A DNA stretch of 64,000 nucleotides from Planctomycetota bacterium (GTDB lineage Bacteria > Planctomycetota > UBA8742 > UBA2392): positions 1-64,000 of the forward strand of contig JACKID010000002.1 in the NCBI GenBank assembly GCA_020638675.1. Reading direction: 5' to 3'. Shown here one piece after another: positions 18,943 to 27,620 of this stretch. The position numbers and the translations under genes are program-made. Under the pieces are notes generated by a model. The model did not search any database. It saw only the letters and a program-made list of their open reading frames with translations, and was not told the DNA's origin. Position 1 is the first letter of the stretch; every line of letters starts with the position of its first letter.

Positions 18943-21012
18943 CTACTCGCCCTTTTGCCAGGTGATGAACTCGGCCTCAAAGGTCTTCCAGCCGGCTTCG
19001 TCGAGACCGAACGCCTTCTCAAATGCGGGCAGCGGGTTCTCGGCGTCGACTTCGCCGTCCAGGTCCATGCGGATGAACTTCAGCAGTTCGTCGCGATACC
19101 TGGGCTCTTCGCCCGTCTTGCCGTAGTAGGTGAACAGCAACAGCGCGTGCATGTAGCTGCTGAGCAGGCTTCTTGTGTTGCTGTCATTGCTGACGATGTC
19201 GAGGTTGTTCTTCTCCCAGCCGCCGTAGCCCTCGAGATTGGCGCGCAGGATCGGCTTTGCGTCGTCCAGGTTCGTCAACCCAATGATCTGCCTGGCTGTA
19301 AACGCCGGGCCGCCGAACGAATCAATCTTGCCGTTTTCGGCCACCTTGTGCGGGTTCAGGAGGCGCGCGGTCAGGGCGCTTACGCGGGCGTCGTTGATGA
19401 AGTATGTAAACTGGTCGCGCGACGGCGACGCTTTCACAAACGACAGCGCCGCGGCGAAGTACGAATTTAGCCAGTAGCTGCTGAACCCCTTGTACGCGTC
19501 GTCTTCAGCCTGCGTGGTCGGCGCATGCGGGCTGTAGTTGTACAGCGCGCAGTCCACCAGCACGCGCAGGAACTTCCCGAGGCTCGTGAGCTCGTCCTCA
19601 TAGACCATGCTGATTCGGCCTGTGGCGGGCTCCGTGAGGCTGCTGATTTTGGATGCGTCGATGTGCTTGATGTCTTTCTCGCGCAGGTAGGCGTTCATGT
19701 AGGACGCGTCGCGGAATAACAGGATTTCGAAAGGCGCCGCCTCGCGCGCTTCGCCCTCCAGCGCGGATGGCAGCATGCGCTTGAGCTTGAGCGGGTCGGC
19801 AACCGTTTCCTTGAAGAAATCGGGAAACTGCGTCGCTGCGGTCAGGGCGCTATTGATGCGCGCCTCGACCTGTTCGTCCGTAGTTTCATCGCCCTGCATC
19901 TGGCAGAAAATCACATACGGCTTGCGGCTGAAGACGGACCACGTGCCGATCTTGCTGATCTTCTCCAGCTTGAAGCGATTCTTGGCACGCGCGACTTCCA
20001 GCTGGAACGGATCCTCGCGCGCGATGCGGTCGTACTCGTTCTGCGCGTCGGCAAGCTTCGCGCCGATCTCGTCATAGTGGGTCTTGTCGATCGGGGCCAC
20101 CCAGCCCTCATCCGCTCGTTCCTCGATCTCGAGCAACTCGTCGTGCAACTTGTCCACGCCATCCACGACGCCGGTATCACGCAGTTCGGCGGCGTGCATG
20201 ATCGGCGCTTCCAGGTCGATCCAGACATGGCCGAGCCGCGCGTGCGCCTGCTTGAATTCCGGCGGCTTCTCGGGCTTGGCGCGATTCCGTGCGACGATCA
20301 CCATGTAGAGAGTGTCGGCGTCGGCGCGGGCATTCAGCTTTTCCATGCGCGCCGCGAGCAGCAACAGGTCATTGTCGCTGAACCCTGCGCCGGTTTCGCT
20401 GCTAATCGCCCCCACCAGCTTCTTGGCCACCATTACAACGTCGATGTCATCCAGCTTGGCTTCGTCAGCCTGCTTCAGGAGCTGCACGAAATCGGCCGCA
20501 GTCTGGCCCGGCACATCGACCTGTTTCAGGATCTTGTCGCGGACGTCCTCGGGCTGCGGCTGCGGCCCGGTCTTTGCGCCATTATCCTGCGCCGCTTGCG
20601 GGCCTGTGTTGGCCCCGCCATTGAACGCGCCCATGACAAAGGCCGCGGCGAGCCCACCACCAACCAGCACGAGCAGCGCTACCACGCCGATAAGGGCGCC
20701 CTTGCCTGACTTCTTTTCCACCGGCTCCGCCGCGCCGACAGCCACCATGCGGGCGGATGTCTCGCGTTGTTTCACGAATACCTTGGTGGGATTGGCTGCG
20801 ACCTGGCGCCCTGATGTAGTGCGACGCATCACCTCGCCGCCGGAGCCCAGCTCAACACGGGAATCGTTCGGACCGGGCTCGTTCTGGCTGGAGGTCGGCA
20901 CACTGAGGCGGGTGCCGCAATCCTTGCAGGCGAACTCACGTCCGGCGTAGTTGGCTGCAACGCGGTACGATTTGCCGCACCCCGCGCAACTGAATGTGAT
21001 TGCGTCCGACAT
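18943..21012 (-). CDS. Large zinc-ribbon membrane protein with secreted domain
   Basis: A 689-residue protein. An N-terminal zinc ribbon (CAGCGKSY... CKDCG, about residues 8-32) is followed by a linker, one transmembrane helix (about 115-137, LIGVVALLVLVGGGLAAAFVMG) and a long extracytoplasmic region. Its last 200 residues (YKGFSSYWLNSYFAAALSFVKA... LLSSYMHALLLFTYYG) resemble the DUF1570-type peptidase-like module seen in planctomycete proteins, but I see no HExxH motif, so no activity can be claimed. The start at 21012 places the zinc ribbon at the N-terminus. It is the upstream partner of the squalene synthase-like gene. Confidence 0.82.
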   Translation of the reverse strand: MSDAITFSCAGCGKSYRVAANYAGREFACKDCGTRLSVPTSSQNEPGPNDSRVELGSGGEVMRRTTSGRQVAANPTKVFVKQRETSARMVAVGAAEPVEKKSGKGALIGVVALLVLVGGGLAAAFVMGAFNGGANTGPQAAQDNGAKTGPQPQPEDVRDKILKQVDVPGQTAADFVQLLKQADEAKLDDIDVVMVAKKLVGAISSETGAGFSDNDLLLLAARMEKLNARADADTLYMVIVARNRAKPEKPPEFKQAHARLGHVWIDLEAPIMHAAELRDTGVVDGVDKLHDELLEIEERADEGWVAPIDKTHYDEIGAKLADAQNEYDRIAREDPFQLEVARAKNRFKLEKISKIGTWSVFSRKPYVIFCQMQGDETTDEQVEARINSALTAATQFPDFFKETVADPLKLKRMLPSALEGEAREAAPFEILLFRDASYMNAYLREKDIKHIDASKISSLTEPATGRISMVYEDELTSLGKFLRVLVDCALYNYSPHAPTTQAEDDAYKGFSSYWLNSYFAAALSFVKASPSRDQFTYFINDARVSALTARLLNPHKVAENGKIDSFGGPAFTARQIIGLTNLDDAKPILRANLEGYGGWEKNNLDIVSNDSNTRSLLSSYMHALLLFTYYGKTGEEPRYRDELLKFIRMDLDGEVDAENPLPAFEKAFGLDEAGWKTFEAEFITWQKGE

Positions 21013-21167
21013 TGGCACGTTCTTGCAGTTGTTGCCCAGCCTTATTGCACCGATCTTAACATGCCGCATTGTGGACGGGAACGTGATACCGGTCGCGCGG
21101 CAAAACTAACCCGGTGTTCGAATTGGAAACATCTTCCGACGCCCGGGTGAAACGCCTTGGCCGGGGG

Positions 21168-21195
21168 TTTACACTGTGTTGGCCGTGACTATCAT
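21168..21195 (+). promoter_or_regulatory. Candidate sigma-70-type promoter of tRNA-Gly
   Basis: TTTACA (21168-21173) and TATCAT (21190-21195) are separated by 16 bases and end 13 bases before the mature tRNA 5' end, a normal distance for a tRNA promoter. Both hexamers match four or five of six consensus positions. Confidence 0.45.
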
Positions 21196-21208
21196 TCGCG
21201 GCCCGATT

Positions 21209-21283
21209 GCGGGTGTAGCTCAGTGGTAGAGCATCACGTTGCCAACGTGATGGTCGTGGGTTCGAGTCCCATCACCCGCTCCA
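21209..21283 (+). tRNA. tRNA-Gly (anticodon GCC)
   Basis: A 75-base cloverleaf with encoded CCA. The acceptor stem GCGGGTG pairs with CACCCGC and the discriminator is T. The D-arm is GCTC...GAGC, the anticodon stem TCACG/CGTGA with loop TTGCCAA gives GCC, and the T-arm is GTGGG/CCCAT with TTCGAGT. It reads Gly codons GGC and GGU. Confidence 0.97.
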
Positions 21284-21293
21284 CTATCGACAT

Positions 21294-21326
21294 GCGGTCG
21301 CCCTTGCGGGCGACCGCTTTCGTTTT
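21294..21326 (+). terminator. Terminator of tRNA-Gly, shared with convergent gene
   Basis: A perfect 10-bp stem (GCGGTCGCCC / GGGCGACCGC, loop TTGC) is followed by TTTCGTTTT, starting 11 bases after the tRNA. It also lies directly after the stop codon of the convergent DUF1697 gene and may serve both. Confidence 0.85.
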
Positions 21327-21844
21327 CAGGTTTCGGCCAGCCTTGCGATTTTCAGCACTGTGTTCCAGTTTCGCCCGGTGCCCTTGGCGTCTAGGTGCTT
21401 CTCGATCAGCTTGATCGTCAGCTTGGAGCGCCCGATCCCGTCCGGGTAGTGGACGTACAGCTGCGTGCCCACGGGCCTTACCGTCTCGCGCCCCTTTATG
21501 GCGGCTTCGAGGCGCTTTACGCCCGCCGCCTTCGGGGCGTCCTTCAGAAACATCACGACGAGCTTACCCGGCTCATCCGCAGCGACCCCGGGAAACGGGT
21601 TCTTTGCGACGATGCCGTCAAACTCGCTGTCGGCGCGCAGGATGAAATCCGTCTCCACGCCCGTGTGCTTCTTCAAGGCCGCTTCAAGCTGCGGCTCAGT
21701 GGCCTTGCCGGAGAAGTACACGTTGCCCGTCTGCAGCAGCGTCTTCACACTGGAGAAGCCGAGCGCCTCGAACATGGCGCGCAAGTCACCCATGGGCACG
21801 ATGTTGTGGCCCGCCACATTTATGGCCCGCAGCAGGGCGATCAT
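21326..21844 (-). CDS. DUF1697 family protein
   Basis: A 172-residue protein with the DUF1697 pattern: ALLRAINVAGHNIVPMGDLRAMFEALGFSSVKTLLQTGNV at the N-terminus, a central Phe-rich strand (NPFPG, KLVVMFL) and the C-terminal GIGRSKLTIKLIEKHL... GTGRNWNTVLKI. The family is common in bacteria and its function is unknown. It overlaps the preceding DUF2520 gene by 4 bases (ATGA), indicating translational coupling. Confidence 0.9.
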   Translation of the reverse strand: MIALLRAINVAGHNIVPMGDLRAMFEALGFSSVKTLLQTGNVYFSGKATEPQLEAALKKHTGVETDFILRADSEFDGIVAKNPFPGVAADEPGKLVVMFLKDAPKAAGVKRLEAAIKGRETVRPVGTQLYVHYPDGIGRSKLTIKLIEKHLDAKGTGRNWNTVLKIARLAET

Positions 21845-22689
21845 GCGCTCTCCAGCAATTCGCGGATCGCGGCCAAATCGGGGTCCTTCAGGCGGCCTGA
21901 GCGTTCAGCAAGGTCGGCCGCCGCGCGCATCGTCGCGACGTAGGCTTCGCGCGCAGGACCGGTCAGGGCGGCAAGATGGCGTGCAATCGTACCGACGTCG
22001 CCACGCACAACCGGCCCGGTCAAAGCCTGCTCGATCCCCGTTGTCTCGACGTTCGTGAGCGTGCCCCGCGCAAGCGGCGTAAGCATGCGGGCCGCGGTTT
22101 CTTCCGGGATTCCGGCCTGCACCAGAATCCCGCGCCCGACGTCAAGCAGCGCCACAAGCGCGTTGCTGGCAAGCACCGCGGCTGCGTGATATGCGATGCG
22201 CTGTTCGTCCTTGAGCTGGACAACCGCTACATCGAGCGCGCCGGCGAGCTCCAGCAAGTCCGGGATGACCTGGCCGCCGACCGACCCGTAACTGCCGGCG
22301 ATCAACCCGCTGCCGTCCTGCCTTGGAAAGCTCTGGAGGATGTGAAACACGCCGGTTCGGGCACCGGCCGCCTCCAACGGCGCCAGGGCCTCCGTACCGC
22401 GTGATCCGGATGGGTGCACGAACATCAGGCCCGCAGCACCGGCGAGCGCGGCGAATTCAGTCGCGGCGCCCGGCAGGGCGTCGTCGGGCAAGGCGAGCAT
22501 CACGAGAGTTCCGGGCTCAAGCCCGTGCAGGAAGGCCGCCGGCCCCCGCGCGTAGAGTGTGTTCCAGTCCGGCGGGGCCTCACCCCGTCCACCGACGCGC
22601 ACAAGCGGGAGCTTCCGCGCGTCAAGCGCACCCGCCAGGGCACGACCAAAACGGCCCATGCCGTAGATGGCGATGAAGGGCAATGCCAT
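21841..22689 (-). CDS. Rossmann-like and DUF2520 domain protein
   Basis: A 282-residue NAD(P)-binding protein. The N-terminal Rossmann region begins IAIYGMGRFGRALAGAL (GxGxxG) and continues with VMLALPDDAL and VHPSGS. The C-terminal DUF2520 helical domain carries RIAYHAAAVLASNALVALL and PLARGTLTNV... ALTGPVVRGD. Such proteins resemble pyrroline-5-carboxylate and ketopantoate reductases but their substrate is unknown. It is the first gene of a two-gene unit with DUF1697. Confidence 0.9.
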   Translation of the reverse strand: MALPFIAIYGMGRFGRALAGALDARKLPLVRVGGRGEAPPDWNTLYARGPAAFLHGLEPGTLVMLALPDDALPGAATEFAALAGAAGLMFVHPSGSRGTEALAPLEAAGARTGVFHILQSFPRQDGSGLIAGSYGSVGGQVIPDLLELAGALDVAVVQLKDEQRIAYHAAAVLASNALVALLDVGRGILVQAGIPEETAARMLTPLARGTLTNVETTGIEQALTGPVVRGDVGTIARHLAALTGPAREAYVATMRAAADLAERSGRLKDPDLAAIRELLESA

Positions 22690-22750
22690 GGGGCCATTAT
22701 GCCGACGATTCGCGGCACAAGGCAGGCGTCAGACGATTGTTTTGGGAAGG

Positions 22751-22996
22751 CTAGCGCAAGCCGGCCAGTTTCTGGATGTCCGGGTCCACGTCGTAGCTCT
22801 GGACGACGATGCCGAACGCGTTCTTCCATTGGCGGACGCGTTCGCGTGAAACGCCGTATTCGTCGGCGATCGCTTCGCCGCTCGTGCCGTCTTTCAGCAG
22901 CTTGATGAACCGCTTGAACTTGGCTTTTCCGTACTGGTTGATGAAATTGCGGGCGACGGTCGCCGAGTCAACGGACTGCTTCTGATTTGCGGCCAC
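22751..22996 (-). CDS. Small helix-turn-helix protein
   Basis: An 81-residue protein with a clear helix-turn-helix (GTSGEAIADEYGVSRERVRQWKNAFG, about residues 38-62), preceded by a basic helix (KAKFKRFIKLLK). It lies just upstream of the DUF2520 gene on the same strand with about 60 bases between. It resembles small DNA-binding regulators; no operator can be assigned. Confidence 0.75.
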   Translation of the reverse strand: MAANQKQSVDSATVARNFINQYGKAKFKRFIKLLKDGTSGEAIADEYGVSRERVRQWKNAFGIVVQSYDVDPDIQKLAGLR

Positions 22997-23161
22997 GGGT
23001 TCTCCTCCTCGCGCGCCACTATTGACGCGTAAACACCAGTGTGCGCCGCAGCTCTTGTCGTGTCAAGGGTTGGTTAGGGAATGCGGGGTGGTTCACCGTT
23101 GCCATGAACCCGGCTTTGCCCTACCATCCCGGACGAATATCGGGACTCTCGAGGACATTGC

Positions 23162-24427
23162 ATGGCTGGGCAGGTTGCGGTAGGCGCTCCCCTTGCGTCG
23201 CGCAGCGCACAGGATTCGCGCCAGGCGGTAGAAGGCTGGATCCACTCCCCGGGCTGGGACAAGCGCTGGCTGCTGTTCCCGGCGCTGCTGGCTCCGTTGC
23301 CGCCGCTCGTTTACTACCTTTCCCTGTACCTCCTCGAGCGCTACTCGGCCATGGATGCCGTGACCCGTAACGGCGCCGCTGAGGACATTGTAAGCCTGTT
23401 CGTCATGGTGCTGGTCGGCGGGCCCCACGTCTGGGTGACGTTTACGCGAACCTGGCTGCACCCCGAGTTCCGCCGCCGCGAGAAGATCTGGTACTTCGCC
23501 AGCTTTGCCGTTGTGCCGTTTGTCGCCACGATGGCCCTGTCGAGCGAGCTGACCCGCAAGCTGCTGCTTACGGGCTTCTTCTTCATCGCCAGCCTGCACA
23601 TCATTCATCAGTTATCCTACCTGATCCGGTTCTATCAGGACCGTGACGGGACGAAGCCGAGCCTGCGTTCGCGCCTGATCGATATCGGGGCGGTGCTGTT
23701 CCCGCTATATCCGCTCAGCACTTTCCGCATGGTCATGGTGAATGAGAACAGCATGGCGTTCGCCTGGGCGACCAAGTGGTTCGGGCTTGAGCAGGCCCGG
23801 TCGCTGAAGTTCAACATCGGGCGCGCGCACCCGCTGCTGCCGGACTTCATCCTGAGCGACTGGTTCTGGATGGTGAACACGGCGGCGCTGGTGATCGCCC
23901 TGACGCTGTGGATCACCAAGACGGTACACGAGCACCGCGCGGGCACACTGCAGACCGGCAAGTTCCTGCTGATCACGTTCGCGATCGCGATCGGGTTGTT
24001 CTGCCCGCTGCTGCCCAACCTGGACTCAAGCTTCCAGGGTTTCAACCTGTGGCACAGCTTCCAGTACATCGCCCTGACCTGGTTCATCACGCGCACCCAG
24101 ATCAAGAAGGGCGTGAAGCAGAACCCGTTTGTGAAGTGGCTCGCGGCCGATGACCGCAGCGGCGCGCGCTATTACGGCGTGGCGTTCGGAATCGTGGTCG
24201 GGCTGATCGGGATCATCCTGCTGGTTGCCATGGTGCTCAGCAACGTGCAGGGCGTCGGCATGTTCGGCGGCAGCGGCGAAGTCGGCACCATGAACTACCG
24301 CCCCGGCGCGATCCTGCAGGCGTACTATCTGTTCGGGTTCGGGTTGCTGCTGACGCACTACTTCCACGACGCGTTCTTCTTCAACCTGCACACGTTCCAC
24401 AAGACGGCCGTGAACACGCGCGAATAG
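23162..24427 (+). CDS. Polytopic membrane protein with histidine motifs
   Basis: A 421-residue protein with about nine hydrophobic segments. Histidines recur inside or next to membrane helices: GGPHVWVTFTRTWLHP near residue 80, SLHIIHQLSYLIRF near 145, LWHSFQYIALTWF near 295 and LTHYFHDAFFFNLHTFH near the C-terminus. Clustered His in membrane helices suggests a metal or haem site, as in membrane-bound oxygenases or desaturases, but the exact family is not recognised. It is transcribed divergently from the helix-turn-helix gene and converges with the lipoprotein gene at 24431. Confidence 0.75.
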   Translation: MAGQVAVGAPLASRSAQDSRQAVEGWIHSPGWDKRWLLFPALLAPLPPLVYYLSLYLLERYSAMDAVTRNGAAEDIVSLFVMVLVGGPHVWVTFTRTWLHPEFRRREKIWYFASFAVVPFVATMALSSELTRKLLLTGFFFIASLHIIHQLSYLIRFYQDRDGTKPSLRSRLIDIGAVLFPLYPLSTFRMVMVNENSMAFAWATKWFGLEQARSLKFNIGRAHPLLPDFILSDWFWMVNTAALVIALTLWITKTVHEHRAGTLQTGKFLLITFAIAIGLFCPLLPNLDSSFQGFNLWHSFQYIALTWFITRTQIKKGVKQNPFVKWLAADDRSGARYYGVAFGIVVGLIGIILLVAMVLSNVQGVGMFGGSGEVGTMNYRPGAILQAYYLFGFGLLLTHYFHDAFFFNLHTFHKTAVNTRE

Positions 24428-24430
24428 GCT

Positions 24431-25831
24431 TCAACGTTCACGCCCGAATTCTTCGTCCGGGCCGGGAAGCGCTACAAGGATGCGCGAGGCGAACTCCGAC
24501 ATCACCTCGGCGGCACCTTCCTGCATGGCGAGCAGTTTTACGGACGCTTCGGTGTTTCCGGGTTTGCCCGTGCGCCTGAGCCCGAGCGCGTAGCGGAACA
24601 GCACTTCGCCTGTTTCCATGTCCGACAGTGTGAAGTTGCCCGCCACATACGCGCTGGGGATCTCACCGTCCGTCGTCGGGGTCACGTCGACGTCCCCCTC
24701 CAGCAGCAGGTGGTAGGAGAACTTATCGTCGTCCGCTTTCTGAATGGACGTAGACAGCTTGCGCCCTTCCCCCCATTTTCGTACTTCGGGCGCGAACATC
24801 GGCTCGGGAACGGCCTGGTCTCCGCCTTCGGTCTCGTTGATCCGCAGCACCAACTCGCCGGTGTTGCGCGAAGGCAGCTTCACCTGCCAGAGCCATACAT
24901 TCATGGCGATGCCGGTCTGTCTTCCGACGACACGGTTGATGTCCAGCCGTGCCGCGACGTAGCCGAAGTCGTCGCCAGTCGGCTGCAGGTACAGTACTTT
25001 CGCCGTGGCGCGTCCGGACTCGTCCAACTCGGCATCGCCCTCGATCGTCCCGCGGAACCCGGGCCCCGGGCCCCACTGCAGCGGCGCGCCTGCCACCGGC
25101 TTGCCCCGGAAATACGCGCCGAGCTCAATGGGCTGGTCGCAGCCGCCGTGAATGCGGACGTGCTGGCCGCTGCCGGAGGTATCGGTCTTCACCAGCGCCG
25201 GCAACTCCCACAGCGCCATCAGGGAATCTTCCACCTTGTCGAACGCCGTACGGTTCAGGGTGTCGCTGGCCAGCAACTCCAGCGCGACAACCCGGACGGA
25301 AAGCAGGAAATACTTCCCCCACATTTCCATGCGTTTGGAAATGCTGCCAAGACCGCGGGGCGGCTGGGGCTCCGCTGCCAGGGCATCCTGCGCCGCCGGC
25401 AGCAGCGCCAGCGCCCGCAGCTTCAACTCATTCTTCGAGATGGCGCGAGCCGCGACCGCCTCAAACCCGTTGGATACGCCGTCGGCCTTGATCGCGTTGC
25501 CGAATTCGCCCAGTTGGAACCAGGCCGCGGGCTCAACCACGATGTCACTGAACCGGGTGTCCTTGAACAGCGTCTGGTGCGGGCTAATCGCGTGGTCGCA
25601 GATCAGCACTTCCAGGCGCCTCTCGGCCGCCTCGGACGCGTCCTTCGAGTTGCGCGCCAGCCCGTAGGCGATGACGTACTCTGAGGACGGATAGTCCGGG
25701 TGCTCGCCGGTGTAGCTCCACTCCGGCATGGTCACGGGGCGGATGTCCACACCGCTGCGCCCGCCGCTGCTTGCACAGCCCGTGAGGATCAGGCCCAGCA
25801 GGGCCACTAAGGTGAAGGTAGTCCGTTCCAC
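24431..25831 (-). CDS. LPP20-like lipoprotein
   Basis: A 466-residue lipoprotein; the signal peptide ends LILTGC (Cys19). Residues about 35-80 (MPEWSYTGEHPDYPSSEYVIAYGLA then SKDASEAAERRLEVL) match the LPP20-type domain start, a family often encoded with LpoB-like proteins. The remainder is mostly beta-rich with no catalytic motif. It converges with the polytopic protein gene. The LPP20-type family and the LpoB-like and COG3014-like genes a few kb away in the same orientation suggest a shared envelope role. Confidence 0.75.
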   Translation of the reverse strand: MERTTFTLVALLGLILTGCASSGGRSGVDIRPVTMPEWSYTGEHPDYPSSEYVIAYGLARNSKDASEAAERRLEVLICDHAISPHQTLFKDTRFSDIVVEPAAWFQLGEFGNAIKADGVSNGFEAVAARAISKNELKLRALALLPAAQDALAAEPQPPRGLGSISKRMEMWGKYFLLSVRVVALELLASDTLNRTAFDKVEDSLMALWELPALVKTDTSGSGQHVRIHGGCDQPIELGAYFRGKPVAGAPLQWGPGPGFRGTIEGDAELDESGRATAKVLYLQPTGDDFGYVAARLDINRVVGRQTGIAMNVWLWQVKLPSRNTGELVLRINETEGGDQAVPEPMFAPEVRKWGEGRKLSTSIQKADDDKFSYHLLLEGDVDVTPTTDGEIPSAYVAGNFTLSDMETGEVLFRYALGLRRTGKPGNTEASVKLLAMQEGAAEVMSEFASRILVALPGPDEEFGRER

Positions 25832-25928
25832 TGTCTATTTCCGGGGAACGCGCGGGGTAAGTACGTAATAATGCGCGTAACCCACAGGATTACAAGCCCG
25901 CATAACGCGTAACAATAGAGGTTGCCGC

Positions 25929-27617
25929 ATGAAAGCATGGAAGCTTTTCGCCGCCGGAGCATTGCTGGTCTCGCTGGGCGCAAACGTGCTGGCGAACGAT
26001 TCGCCCCTTGAGCGTCCCACGGCGCCGAACATCGACAGCATTACGCTCGAGGACATCAAGAGCGACGTCTACTTCCTGGCCTGCGACGAAATGGTCGGGC
26101 GCGAAACCACCCGGCCGGAATCGCTCGTCGCCAGCGCCTACGCCCGAAGCCGCATGGAGCGCGCGGGCGTGAAGCCCGCGGGCGAAGACGGCGGCTGGTA
26201 CCAGACAGTGAAGCTGCGCCATCGCGCGTGGGAACAGACGCCGACCCTGTCATGGAAGACCGAAGACGGAGCCCACGAATTGAAGTACGGCGAGGACTTC
26301 GTCAGCACCGGCGGCGCGGAATCGAGCCTTGAGCTGGAGTCCGCCGAGATCGTATTCGCCGGCTACGCCGTGAACGACAGCAGCCACAGCTACAACGACA
26401 TGGAAGGCGTGGACCTGAAGGGCAAGATCGCACTCATCATGCGCTATGAGCCCACCCCGTGGATGAAGTCCGGCCGCAACCCGTTTTCGCGCAACGCCTA
26501 CCTGCAGACCAAGGAAGCCCTCTGCCGCGCCGCGGGCGCGGTGGGCGTCCTGATGGTGACGGCGCCGCGTTCCCTCGGGAGCAGCGACAACCGCCGCCAG
26601 TTGCCTTCACCCGACGCGGGCGACAAGTCCCCACCGCTTGAGCTTGATCTCGGAGAGGTGAAACCGGGCGAGGCATCGCTGCCGTTCTTCCACATCAGTG
26701 TGGACGCCTGCGACACGCTGCTCGGTGGCGAAGGCGAGACCGAGCGTGTCCAGAAAGCATTCGACGACGCAGACCTTGCCGCACGCCCGGACCTGTCGGC
26801 GATGCGGGTGAACTTCAAGGCCAGATCCACGATCGTGCACGAGCAGGACCGCAACGTCGCCGGCATGATTCGAGGCGAGACGGATGAATGGATCGTGTTC
26901 GGCGCGCACCACGATCACCTGGGCTACGGCTACTTCGGCGCGCGCGACGCCCGCACGGCCATGGGCCAGATTCACAACGGCGCGGACGACAACGCCAGCG
27001 GCGTGGCGACCGTACTGGAGATCGCGGAAGCCCTCGCGCAGAGCGGCAGGAAGCCGCGACGCTCATTCCTCTTCCTCACGTTCACCGGTGAAGAAAAAGG
27101 CCTGCTGGGCAGCGCCTGGTACTGCAGGCACCCGCTGATCCCGCATGAGAAGGTCGTGGCGATGATCAACATCGACATGATCGGGCGCATCGAGCAGCAC
27201 AAGCTCACGATGGACGGCACGTCCTGCAGCAAGCTGCTGGACGCCACCTGCAAGGAAGTCGCGCCGCTGTTTCCTGAGTTGACGGTCGAGTTCAGTGACA
27301 AACCGCCGATGCCCGCATCGGACCACTGGCCGTTCTACAGCCAGGCCGGGATTCCGTGCTTCTTCCCGTTCGGCGGCATCAACAAGTTCATGCACACGGC
27401 CGAGGACGACCCGGAGACGATCAACTACGACGACATGCTCGTGGTGATCAAGATGCTGTACGAGATCTCGTGGCGTCTGAGCGAGAGCAAGGAGTACGCG
27501 GACTATTCCGGGCCGGTCAAGAACTGCATCGGACCGGACGGCAACCCGCGTGATCCCAAGGCGCCCAAGCCCGTCGACCCGGATGAAGAACTGGAAGAAG
27601 AGTTCTCGGCAAGGTAG
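25929..27617 (+). CDS. M28 family metallopeptidase with PA domain
   Basis: A 562-residue secreted zinc peptidase, probably an aminopeptidase. A signal peptide (residues 1-23, ending VLANDS) precedes a PA-type inserted domain (about 150-280, including GVDLKGKIALIMRYEP). The M28 catalytic domain has the His-Asp pair in GAHHDHLGYGYFG, Asp in HNGADDNASGV, the catalytic Glu-Glu in LTFTGEEKGLLG, a metal Asp in MINIDMIGR and the last His in ASDHWPFYSQAGIPC. All expected ligands are present, so it should be active in the periplasm or at the surface. Confidence 0.94.
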   Translation: MKAWKLFAAGALLVSLGANVLANDSPLERPTAPNIDSITLEDIKSDVYFLACDEMVGRETTRPESLVASAYARSRMERAGVKPAGEDGGWYQTVKLRHRAWEQTPTLSWKTEDGAHELKYGEDFVSTGGAESSLELESAEIVFAGYAVNDSSHSYNDMEGVDLKGKIALIMRYEPTPWMKSGRNPFSRNAYLQTKEALCRAAGAVGVLMVTAPRSLGSSDNRRQLPSPDAGDKSPPLELDLGEVKPGEASLPFFHISVDACDTLLGGEGETERVQKAFDDADLAARPDLSAMRVNFKARSTIVHEQDRNVAGMIRGETDEWIVFGAHHDHLGYGYFGARDARTAMGQIHNGADDNASGVATVLEIAEALAQSGRKPRRSFLFLTFTGEEKGLLGSAWYCRHPLIPHEKVVAMINIDMIGRIEQHKLTMDGTSCSKLLDATCKEVAPLFPELTVEFSDKPPMPASDHWPFYSQAGIPCFFPFGGINKFMHTAEDDPETINYDDMLVVIKMLYEISWRLSESKEYADYSGPVKNCIGPDGNPRDPKAPKPVDPDEELEEEFSAR

Positions 27618-27620
27618 GCG

